Assembly (NCBI GenBank): GCA_026770585.1
Contig: MU647050.1
Coordinates: 69,945 to 83,199, forward strand
Direction: 5' to 3'
From: Baffinella frigidus
Taxonomy: Eukaryota; Cryptophyceae; Cryptomonadales; Baffinellaceae
Length of the DNA stretch: 13,255 nt
Positions within the stretch are counted from its first letter, which is position 1. Every line of letters begins with the position of its first letter. The notes under the pieces are model-generated. The model searched no databases and was not told the origin of the DNA. It was given only the letters and a program-made list of their open reading frames with translations. This document shows positions 5,832-12,065 of the stretch, one piece after another. Both the position numbers and the translations under genes were made by a program.

Positions 5832-7714
5832 TCAGCGACGTTGCACCCCACTCCAGCCCCTCGACAGCGGCCTCCCCCTCCCCTCCGCCCGCACCCTCTC
5901 GAACTTCGGCTCTAGGAGGGGAATTCCGAACGACATCTCCGCCTCGCTCCCAACCTCTTCCTCCCCATCTCTCTCAACGTCCCCGCCCCCCGCCCCCTGC
6001 GCCACGGTGGACTTGCGCGAGAAGCGTTCCTCCTCCTCACCCGCGGACAGCGACTCGGAATGCAGCGAGGATTTGCTAGAGGGCGCGACCACCCTCTCCT
6101 CCCAGTCGCGCGTCCCCTCGAGGTCGAGGTCGGTGCAGAGAGCGTAGGACGCGCGGTTGTCCTGAAGCTGCGCGAGCGGAGTGTCCAAGCCGGGGAAGGT
6201 GGCCGCGAGGTGGGTGAAGAGGGGGCCGGCGAGATAGTCGATGAAGCTAATTTGGAGGGCGACGCGCGAATTAGTGAGGCGGTCGCAGTATTGCGAGACC
6301 TCCATGCCCATGGCGCGTTCAGCGTCGCCCTGGTCAAAGAACTCGTCGGTGACGCGCAGAGCCCAGCGCCGCGCCACTGCCGTGGGCTTGACCACGTTTG
6401 AGATGTCCGCGCATTTGACCATGAGCTCCATGGCCAGCTGCTTGTCCATCTCCACCGCCGGGTCCTCCGCGCGGCGCGCTGCGAACTCCTGCAGGTGCTC
6501 GAGGTATTCTTTGTGTCGAGAAATGTCGGTCGCGAGGATGATCTTCGAAACAGACGATCGGAAGTGGTAGTACTCCTCCGAGGAGAGCCCTTCGAGGATG
6601 CCGATGTCGCGGTCGACCATGACGCCGAGCGCGCGGAGAGCATGGTGCTTCTCGAGGAGCGCGTCCCGAAAGACGATGTTCTTGTACTCGCCGTGCGACG
6701 AGTCGCCCGCCTTGGAGAGGAACGCGGAGGTCACGCCCGGATGCTCCTGGGTTAGGGATTAGGGATGAGGGAGTAGGGTTTAGGTTCAGGGTTTAGGGTG
6801 TAGAGTTCAGGGTTTGAGGTTTAGAGTTTGGGGCTTAGGGTTTGGGGTTTACCAAGTCGTGGCACAGCGCTGCCGACAAGAGGGCGAAGCGCTCCCACGA
6901 GTCGAGGCGCGCCATGGTTCCGGTGGAGGTCGCGAGCGCGTTTGTCGTCTGCATCACGTCGAACACGTGGTAGAAGTTGTGGTAGGGGTTGTCGAGCATG
7001 GAGGCGCGGACCGCGAGGATGAAGCGGCGCACGCGATCCTCGGCGAGCCCCGCGGGAAGCCCCGCGCTGACGAACATCTCCATAGCCAGATGGCAGAGGA
7101 CATCGGTGGGCATGGTTGTAGGATCGAGGTGCGACGAGGTCGTCGTCGACCGCGGGCCACTCGGGGAGGACGGCACGTGCGGGACGCTCCCGCGCCAAAA
7201 GGCCGGGGCGAGAGCTGCCAGGGCGAGGACTGCCAGGGCGAGGGCTGCCGGCGACCTCGTCGAAAAGGTGACGCTCCCGCGCCCAAGGGCCGGGGAGAGG
7301 GCTGCCGCAGCGAGTTCTTCCGTAGCGAGGGCTGCCGTGGCGAGGACTGCCGCGGCGAGGGCTGCCGGCGACCTCGTCGAAAAGGTGGCGGGCTGCAGGC
7401 AACTCGCTCAGGCGCAACCACGGGCCTGGGCTGTCGCACCGCGAGACTGGGCTGCCGCAGCGCGATTGGTTGTTGAAGGTGTCGGCGACGCTTGCGGCGC
7501 TCTCCAGCCTCTTGTCGGCGACGCTCGCGGTGTTCTGCAGCTCCTTGTCGGACACCACTCTCCGCATCGTGCGGACCAAGAAGGGGGGCTCCACCTCCCC
7601 GCAGCTACTACTCCGCTCGCAGAAACTCTCCTTTTCGTTCATGTCGACCGGGCTGTTGTCCTCGGAGCTGTCGACGCCATGGTCGCCAAAGTCTGCGAAG
7701 GATGGGAAGAACAT
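5832..7714 (-). CDS. Class I cyclic nucleotide phosphodiesterase, intron-split, with a frame change
   Basis: Hydrolyses cAMP and/or cGMP to the 5'-monophosphate. Three blocks: 7714-7133, 7131-6853 and 6746-5832 (stop TGA), about 590 residues. The core shows NPYHNFYHVFDVMQ (metal-ligand His at 6981-6979), ALCHDL then EHPG across the intron (HD at 6861-6856), CADISN (Asp at 6407-6405) and LQISFIDYL (purine-clamp Gln at 6254-6252), also EFFDQGDAER; all four metal ligands are present. The Asn of HDxxHxGxxN is Ser. The N-terminal block is Ser/Pro-rich with SPRxG repeats and two ASVAD repeats; the C-terminal hundred residues are acidic and Ser-rich. The start at ATG 7714 is provisional: the frame is open upstream to about 7855 without an ATG. 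cAMP or cGMP preference cannot be read from this. Family call very sure; 5' structure unsure. Confidence 0.9.
6747..6852 (-). other. 106-nt phase-0 intron made of telomere-like heptamers
   Basis: The minus strand reads GACTTG/GTAAACCCC at the donor and CCCTAACCCAG/GAGCATCC at the acceptor. Splicing joins CHDL to EHPG and restores the phosphodiesterase HDxxHPG motif, which is strong evidence that the boundaries are right. Between them the intron is almost entirely degenerate CCCTAAA units (CCCTAAG, CTCTAAA, CCCTGAA, CCCTAAT and others). The acceptor, a branch-point-like CTAAC and the C-rich tract all lie inside heptamer-derived sequence. Confidence 0.85.
7110..7162 (-). other. One-base reading-frame change inside the phosphodiesterase gene
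   Basis: The upstream frame reaches EWPAVDDDLV (Trp at 7159, Val ending 7133). The catalytic frame is one base out and reads HLDPTTMPTDVL from 7131. Class I PDE domains usually begin with a Trp-x-x-Asp segment shortly before a Leu-rich helix, so both sides look like parts of one domain. The minus strand has no AG between about 7160 and 7095 to serve as an acceptor near the junction; an acceptor at CCCCGAG (7160) would drop the Trp. Possible causes: a real frameshift, a base-call or assembly error, or an unrecognised intron. The catalytic frame could start alone at ATG 7113. Confidence 0.6.
7190..7400 (-). repeat. 117-bp in-frame tandem repeat in the phosphodiesterase N-terminal region
   Basis: GCTGCCGGCGACCTCGTCGA (plus strand) occurs at 7244-7263 and 7361-7380, offset 117 bp (39 codons). 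Each unit encodes RHLFDEVAGSPR followed by several SPRxG-type pentapeptides from 15-bp subrepeats. A length that is a multiple of three keeps the frame. It predicts a disordered, basic Ser/Pro linker, possibly variable between alleles. Confidence 0.85.
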
Positions 7715-7784
7715 GGTCTTCTTTGTCTCAATCTCTCCGTGGTGTCGTGCGAGGATGAGAACTCCCAACACCAGGCCTTCCAAG

Positions 7785-7991
7785 GGTGGTCTTCCCCTAC
7801 TTTGAACTTGAGCTCGTGTCAATCTGAGATCTCCGAATTCACGAGCCTGTCAAACGTGTAGTAAAATATGACATGGAAAGTTGTTCGTGACTCACATCCG
7901 GGTCGTATGATCGTAAGGCCTGAGAAGGAAATTGTGGTCAGCAGCCCCCTTCTCGTTTCTATCTTGCTTCAGAATGGGGGCGTCATCGTAG
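7785..7991. repeat. Tandem-duplicated segment, proximal copy with empty target site
   Basis: Matches 8139-8331 plus 8584-8601. It covers the 5' side of the phosphodiesterase ORF. On the minus strand it contains a pyrimidine-rich acceptor-like TTTCCTTCTCAG (about 7931-7942), a consensus donor GGAT/GTGAGT (about 7900-7908) and TTTACTACACGTTTGACAG (about 7851-7869), outlining a possible 49-nt intron and a 24-nt exon in phase with the upstream PDE frame. The distal copy has CTGAGT where this one has GTGAGT. CAGAATGGGGGCG at about 7970-7982 is the uninterrupted form of the insertion site seen in the distal copy. Confidence 0.8.
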
Positions 7992-8138
7992 TCTATCGAA
8001 AGGAAACGCGATGTGCAAAACTCGTAGCCCATCAGAACTGGTCATGCCGTCTAGAAGATTCGATTCGCTTTTCAATTCAAAACACGAGGCCTTTCAGGTT
8101 TATGTTGATGACCAGTTGATGTCTCGTGTAGTAAACCC
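7992..8138. other. Spacer between the duplicated segments, no gene seen
   Basis: Plus-strand ORF 7868-8119 has no recognisable motif and crosses a repeat boundary. GAACTGGTCATG (8036) and GATGACCAGTTGATG (8106) form a weak inverted pair. No other feature found. Confidence 0.4.
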
Positions 8139-8603
8139 GGTGTTCTTCCCCTACTTTGAACTTGAGCTCGGGTCATGATGAGATCTCCGAATTCGCGAAC
8201 CTGTCAAACGTGTAGTAAAATATGACGCCTCAGAGCACGTTGATTGTGACTCAGATCCGGGTCTGAGTCGTAGAGGAGATTGCGGTCAGCAGCCCCCTTC
8301 AGCCCTTCTCGTTTCTATCTTGCGTCAGAATATGATAATGGTTTCCCGCCGACTTGGAGCGGTTCTAGCTGCAAGTCGGCGGGAATCATTTTCTTCTGTG
8401 ATTGACTTGACAAGTGTGTTTATCTGTTTTTTTGCGCCGCAGGCTGCCTGATTTCGGGCGACATCCCGTACAAATGCCGTTAATTTCCGAGAAACGGAAA
8501 ACCCGCAATCAAAAGTCAATTGTTTCCACCTGAGAAACGTTTGGCCGCGATAAAATCACTTGTAAAGTCGATCGCAGAAGAATGGGGGGGGCGTCATCGT
8601 ACC
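8139..8603. repeat. Tandem-duplicated segment, distal copy, interrupted
   Basis: CTTCCCCTACTTTGAACTTG (8145), GATCTCCGAATTCGCGAACC, TGTCAAACGTGTAGTAAAAT and GGTCAGCAGCCCCCTTC follow the same order as 7785-7991. The match stops at CAGAAT (8331) and resumes at GGGGGGGCGTCATCGTA (8585-8601). The copy is diverged and its donor-like site is lost, so it looks non-functional as gene sequence. Confidence 0.85.
8332..8578 (-). mobile_element. Non-autonomous element with 3' hairpin, copy 2, with AGAAT duplication
   Basis: Reverse complement of the element at 2288-2535. The 188-bp core is 8393-8580 and the hairpin (CCCGCCGACTTGGAGCGG with a slightly decayed partner) 8345-8385. AGAAT occurs on both sides (8327-8331 and 8579-8583), while the paired duplicated segment has a single AGAAT at 7971-7975. 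That makes a 5-bp target duplication, and the insertion came after the tandem duplication or into one copy only. No ORF, so movement would need a protein from elsewhere. Confidence 0.85.
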
Positions 8604-9186
8604 GGTAATAAAAGGTCGTAACTTTATCTGAACAGGTGTAAGAGCCCGATCGCCACCCCCCATGTCCCCCCCCACCGCAAATCCCTGCAAATCTAATAAT
8701 ACATGTACGAAGCTTCGTACGCGTTGTTCTTTGTGCTCACGACCGACCCAGCCTTCGTTCGTGAAGGGCTCACGGTCCGACCAAGGCTGCACAGAAGGGC
8801 TTTTTCTCACATCGCAACGTGGGGGTCTAGGTGGTGGAGGGGGGTTTTCCTGCTCTTCTCGCGTGGCATAAGTGGTCCGCACGGAGAGTGGTCCACACAT
8901 ACTTGCCCGGTCCGGCATACACTCGTAAGGAGGTGAGCGGGGCAATTATGTTTGGAGTAGGCAGAGGCCCTTGCGGGTGCTCTGCAGGGAGACATCGGGG
9001 AGTAATACGCCGACCGGTCTGACCGGGTTTTGGCGGGAAGCTCCTTGATGAATCCCTCATTATGGGTAGTGGCAGTTTCTTGGGTAGGAAGGTGCCGGTG
9101 TAGACCCCGAATGCCTTCCTAAACTCGCCTCAATTCTGCGCCGTGCATTTCTCTTTCGAATAAAGTCAATAAGTGTCAATAAGTGG
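8604..9186. other. Unassigned sequence, no gene seen
   Basis: Several short overlapping ORFs on both strands (for example 8556-8945 minus and 8831-9022 plus) show no domain, no consistent frame and low-complexity Pro/Gly runs. GTACGAAGCTTCGTAC at 8705-8720 is a perfect 16-bp palindrome. C-runs at 8655-8684 and G-runs at 8819-8846 are the only other structure. Confidence 0.5.
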
Positions 9187-9349
9187 ACCTGAGCCTCTGC
9201 ACTGGAGAGCAAAACGCGATCCGAGAGCAAAAATGCTTTCTCTGCAGTCCTTTCTAGGATCCTACGAGTACGGAAGGGCGTGTCGTTGGCATATGTTGGG
9301 AGCATTAAAAACCCAAAGGACCTAAAGGACCCGAGTCGCGAACAAGGCC
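9187..9349 (+). repeat. CCTAAAGGA-tailed dispersed repeat, subfamily B, copy 1
   Basis: Ordered blocks: GAGCCTCTGCACTGGAGAGC, GCGATCCGAGAGC, AAAAATGCTTTCTCTGCAG, GGGCGTGTCGTTGGCATATG, TTGGGAGCATTAAAAACCC, AAAGGACCTAAAGGACCC. It ends in GAGTCGCGAACAAGGCC, which recurs at 10003-10022. Confidence 0.85.
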
Positions 9350-9416
9350 ATGCACCTCTCGTGCCCTCTGGATCAACTCAGCATCCCAAGAAAACCACGC
9401 ACTATCCCCTCTTCAC

Positions 9417-9561
9417 GAGCCTCTGCACCCGTGGACTGGAGAGCTACATGCGATCCGAACGCACAAATGCTTTTCCCGCAGCCCTTTCTAATCACTTTCT
9501 ACGAAAGGGCGTGTCGTTGGCATATGTTGGGAGAAATTAAAGCCTCAAGGACCTAAATGTC
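9417..9561 (+). repeat. CCTAAAGGA-tailed dispersed repeat, subfamily B, copy 2
   Basis: GAGCCTCTGCACCC, GGACTGGAGAGC, ATGCGATCCGAACGC, ACAAATGCTTTTCCCGCAG, AAGGGCGTGTCGTTGGCATA, TTGGGAGAAATTAAAGCC, AAGGACCTAAATG. It runs in the same direction as the copies at 9187 and 9820. The short ORFs ending YVGRN at 9540 and 9886 are repeat-encoded and not called. Confidence 0.85.
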
Positions 9562-9618
9562 CCATACGAGATGTGTCGCCAGTGGATGATCCACCCCTTC
9601 GGGATGGTTACAAGCTCG

Positions 9619-9739
9619 TACAGGGGTACCTCGCTCATAAGAAACCGCCCCCCCCTAGGACCCTACAGTAGGCCTATGCCTAGGGCCCTATGGTGGTCCT
9701 ATGGGGGGGGCGGTTTCTTATGAGCGAGGTACCCCTGTA
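9619..9739. mobile_element. TA-flanked foldback element, copy 4
   Basis: TACAGGGGTACCTCGCTCAT with AAGAAACCGCC at the left and its complement, GGCGGTTTCTTATGAGCG to CCCCTGTA, at the right, 121 bp. The best-preserved copy: 36 or more bp of each arm pair with almost no mismatch, and TA flanks both ends. Confidence 0.9.
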
Positions 9740-9819
9740 TGGGCGTTAGAGCCCTGCGTCTCGGCCTATCTCTCCCACTGGCATACAGCGGTCGTGTTTG
9801 TCAATTTGATAAACCTGCA

Positions 9820-9912
9820 AAAATGCTTTCTCTGCAGATCCCTTCTACGGAACGGCGTGTCGTTGGCATATGTTGGGCGAAATTAAAACCTAAAGGACCT
9901 AAAGGACCTGGC
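9820..9912 (+). repeat. CCTAAAGGA-tailed dispersed repeat, subfamily B, copy 3
   Basis: AAAAATGCTTTCTCTGCAG, CGGCGTGTCGTTGGCATATG, TTGGGCGAAATTAAAACC, TAAAGGACCTAAAGGACC. It lacks the upstream GAGCCTCTGCAC block. 9913-10002 has no recognised content. Confidence 0.8.
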
Positions 9913-10002
9913 TTTCCCCCATCTGGTGAAGAGTGAAGTGGGCGTGGCCTTCGATGTGAGTGTAATACAAAGCAGCAAAGCACCACCAAAGCGCCTCAGG
10001 GA

Positions 10003-10022
10003 CCCGAGTCGCGAACAAGGCC
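10003..10022 (+). repeat. 20-bp repeat of the subfamily B flank
   Basis: ACCCGAGTCGCGAACAAGGC, identical to 9329-9348. In the earlier copy it directly follows the CCTAAAGGA tail; here the tail is absent. Confidence 0.7.
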
Positions 10023-10030
10023 GGATACCG

Positions 10031-10050
10031 TATATATATATATATATATA
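10031..10050. repeat. (TA)10 microsatellite
   Basis: Ten uninterrupted TA units, followed by AAATATTTATTTG. Confidence 0.95.
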
Positions 10051-10139
10051 AAATATTTATTTGTTTATTGGTGAAGTCTCCATGCCTGTACACATCGTCC
10101 ACGCCTTCCCCGTGGGTTAAGTTAGTTCGCCCCAGGTCC

Positions 10140-10261
10140 TACAGGGGTACCTCGCTCATAAGAAAGCGCCCCCTCATAGGACCCTACAGTATGACCATGC
10201 CTAGGGCCCTATGGTGGTCCTAGGGGGGTTGGCGTTTTCTTATGAGCGAGGTAGCCCTGTA
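10140..10261. mobile_element. TA-flanked foldback element, copy 5
   Basis: TACAGGGGTACCTCGCTCAT to ATGAGCGAGGTAGCCCTGTA, 122 bp, with one C-to-G change in the right arm. TA flanks both ends. 10262-10471 holds no gene; an AATAAA at 10406 and a CT run at 10417-10429 are the only notable bases. Confidence 0.85.
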
Positions 10262-10471
10262 GTTGACGAGTCATTAGTTCCCGTACCTACCATCTGGGGT
10301 TGTTGCGGGCAGCTTGAGCCCTCTGGTCTCGTCTCATCTGTCCCCCTCTAGAGAGTGAGCCGTCGGTTTGTCAACTTCTTAAATCTCGCTTTCCCTCCTG
10401 TATTCAATAAAGCGGTCTTCTCTCTCTCGCGCGCGCCACAACAACGCGACACACGCTGCGCGACGTATGCT

Positions 10472-10615
10472 TATCTGGGATAGAGGGCGACTTGGATAGA
10501 GGGGGTACTTGCCTATCTGGGATAGAGGGGGCACTTGGATTGAGGGGATACTTGCCTATCTGGGATAGAGGGGGCACTTGGATTGAGGAGATACTTGCGC
10601 ACCTGGGACAGAGCG
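10472..10615 (+). repeat. 43-bp minisatellite, about 3.3 units
   Basis: Units begin TATCTGGGATAGAGGG at 10472, 10514 and 10557, with a decayed start CACCTGGGACAGAG at 10600. Each unit contains a second half (CTTGGATTGAGGGG) resembling the first, so the unit probably grew from a half-size repeat. The minus-strand frame through it gives SIPD repeats and is not called. Confidence 0.9.
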
Positions 10616-10619
10616 GCGA

Positions 10620-10735
10620 GACAAGGTCCTTTGGGTCCTCTGGGTTTTGATTTCTCCCAACCCACACAGCGGAATTCGAAGGGGTTTTGAATAACCCCTG
10701 AGCGATAAGACCTAGAAACCTACGGAAGGCAACCC
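10620..10735 (-). repeat. Dispersed repeat with CCTAAAGGA-like tail joined to the 607-682 segment
   Basis: On the minus strand: GTTGCCTTCCGTAGGTTTC, GGTCTTATCGCTCAGGGG, CCTTCGAATTCCGCTGTG as at 607-682, then TTGGGAGAAATCAAAACCC and AGAGGACCCAAAGGACC. It joins two repeats found apart elsewhere in the window. 10736-10965 shows only a reversed GTATGAGCCTAC fragment near 10900. Confidence 0.7.
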
Positions 10736-10965
10736 GTGTGGATACAGGGGGGTTCCTACGGATAAGGTAACGGAAAGACGGGCATTTCCTGCCCAAAAGT
10801 CCCTTCGTAGACCGGTGTGTGAACAGGCGAACACCTCGCCCTTCCGTAGGATCCTGGAAAGAACTGCAAAAAACAGTGTGGACTGCCCCAAAGTAGTAGG
10901 CTCATACACCCTTAACAAATACATCATATGGACGTCACCAAGCTGCTTCGACTCTGTAAAACTGT

Positions 10966-11053
10966 GTAAAGTCACTCCGTGACTGTGTATAGTCTGTGTA
11001 AAGTCACTCCGTGACTGTGTAAAGTCACGCCGGTCATCTTACAAGGGGGAGTA
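10966..11053 (+). repeat. GTGTAAAGTCACTCC repeats
   Basis: Three TGTGTAAAGTCAC units with CCGTGACTGTG spacers, then CCGGTCATCTTACAAGGGGG and AGTATCGCCAGAAG. It matches the right arm and flank of the structure at 1963-2155. Confidence 0.8.
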
Positions 11054-11117
11054 TCGCCAGAAGATCGACAGACAATCTTCAGCGCGCTGCTTCGAACAGC
11101 TCTGAGCACGAACGTTA

Positions 11118-11280
11118 TTATCTCAGAAAAGGGATTTTAGAATCCATTTTCTTAAGTCAATTCCCCTTCAAATACGTCAACTTATGCGTAGAGAAAAGAA
11201 TAAGTTGACGAATTTGTATGGGAATTGACTTAAGAAAACGGCACCAAAGCACGGATTCTAAAATCCCTTTTCTGAGATAA
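11118..11280. mobile_element. 163-bp foldback element with GTTA target duplication
   Basis: A perfect 28-bp outer pair (11118-11145 with 11253-11280, ends TTATCTCAGAAAAGGG), a 19-bp inner pair (11147-11165 with 11220-11238, TTTTCTTAAGTCAATTCCC) and a third 17-bp pair with one mismatch (11169-11185 with 11200-11216, around GTCAACTTAT). GTTA lies immediately outside both ends (11114-11117 and 11281-11284). No ORF. A non-autonomous DNA transposon is the natural reading. Confidence 0.85.
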
Positions 11281-11282
11281 GT

Positions 11283-11379
11283 TAGGTCCTCGAAGTTCTT
11301 CGAGCTCCCAACACAGGCGGACACTGGAACTGGTTCTGCAGGAACGCCATGCTTCCTTTCGGATCACGTCAAGCCTCCC
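11283..11379 (-). repeat. CCTAAAGGA-tailed dispersed repeat, subfamily A, copy 5
   Basis: TAGGTCCTCGAAGTTCTTCG, GCTCCCAACACAGGCGG, CACTGGAACTGGTTCTGCAG, CCATGCTTCCTTTCGGATC, AAGCCTCCC. The foldback element at 11118 inserted exactly at its tail end. 11380-11519 shows no recognised feature. Confidence 0.85.
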
Positions 11380-11539
11380 GGTGCACCCTCTGCCCGAGTT
11401 CACCTGCAACCACCAACCCTCACCGCGAGACCAAATCAACGAATTCCAGGAGCCATTTTTCCCTTGCGGAGGAGTCGAATCCGACCCCTCTGATTTCATA
11501 ACGGCCCAATAGAGGCTACTTTCTCAAGGTTTTGGGGGG

Positions 11540-11705
11540 TTTAAAAATGCTATGGGATACTATTTTAGTTTAAAGGAATAATAATTTAATTTAAAGTATT
11601 TCGGCATAAAATTTACTACACAGAACGATCTTTCATAGTACTATTAAACCAAACGTGTGGTAATTTTCATTGAAATCCAAAGTTATACATTGAATCAGTT
11701 TTCGT
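11540..11705. other. AT-rich island
   Basis: Composition changes sharply to AT-rich (for example AATAATAATTTAATTTAAAG) in an otherwise GC-moderate window. Stops occur in all frames, and there is no tRNA-like or rRNA-like piece that I recognise. A 22-bp imperfect tandem pair (GATCATCCTAGACCC) follows at 11710-11746. It may be a decayed insert or organelle-derived sequence; nothing here decides it. Confidence 0.5.
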
Positions 11706-11791
11706 ATGCGATCATCCTAGACCCATCGCAAAGATCATCCTAGACCCTCAAATTTCATTTTGAGGCAATTCGAGGGTTCTTGGCAGCACAC

Positions 11792-11896
11792 AGTCAACAC
11801 CTCGGAGCCCTGATACCCACCGTAGCCAACACCTTAGCCGTAGGGACCTACCGCAGTCAAACCTTAGGAGCCCTAGGACCTACCGTGTCAGCACCC
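11792..11896 (+). repeat. 32-bp minisatellite, about 3.3 units
   Basis: Units at 11792-11823, 11824-11854 and 11855-11886 share the order AGTCAACACCT, AGGAGCCCTAGG and ACCTACCGT, with a partial fourth (GTCAGCACCC). Diverged but regular. Confidence 0.8.
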
Positions 11897-11965
11897 ACGA
11901 GCCTCCTACCTCCCACCGAGGCAAAAGCGGCCAAGCGTGCTGCCGTCGTAGCCAGGGCAGCGTTG

Positions 11966-12064
11966 GAGGCCTGAATGTGATCCGAAAGGAAGCATGGCTT
12001 TTCTGCAGAACAAGTTCCGGTGTCCGCCTATGTTGGGAGCTCGAAGATCCTAAAGGACCTAAAG
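11966..12064 (+). repeat. CCTAAAGGA-tailed dispersed repeat, subfamily A, copy 6
   Basis: AGGCCTGAATGTGATCCG, AAAGGAAGCATGGCTTTTC, TGCAGAACAAGTTCCGG, TGTCCGCCTATGTTGGGAGC, TCCTAAAGGACCTAAAG. The most complete copy in the window, directly followed by copy C of the GAGCCTCGGTCGG repeat. Confidence 0.85.
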
Positions 12065-12065
12065 A

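Noticed and set aside
5912-6643. 243-codon minus-strand ORF in another frame over the phosphodiesterase
   Set aside because: Ser/Arg/Thr-rich translation typical of an out-of-frame GC-rich exon; the overlapping frame has the conserved residues.
6835-7176. Start of the catalytic frame at 7176
   Set aside because: That codon is GTG, not ATG. The first ATG of the frame is 7113, and the upstream frame probably supplies the true N-terminus.
6954-7439. 161-codon minus-strand ORF over the tandem repeat region
   Set aside because: Third frame of the same repeat, basic low-complexity peptide, with no continuation into the catalytic core.
6989-7861. 290-codon plus-strand ORF antisense to the phosphodiesterase
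   Set aside because: It is a GC-rich shadow of the opposite strand, its translation shows no domain, and the minus strand holds clear PDE motifs.
8556-8945. 129-codon minus-strand ORF with Pro runs
   Set aside because: It starts inside the mobile element and crosses the duplication boundary; low complexity, no motif.
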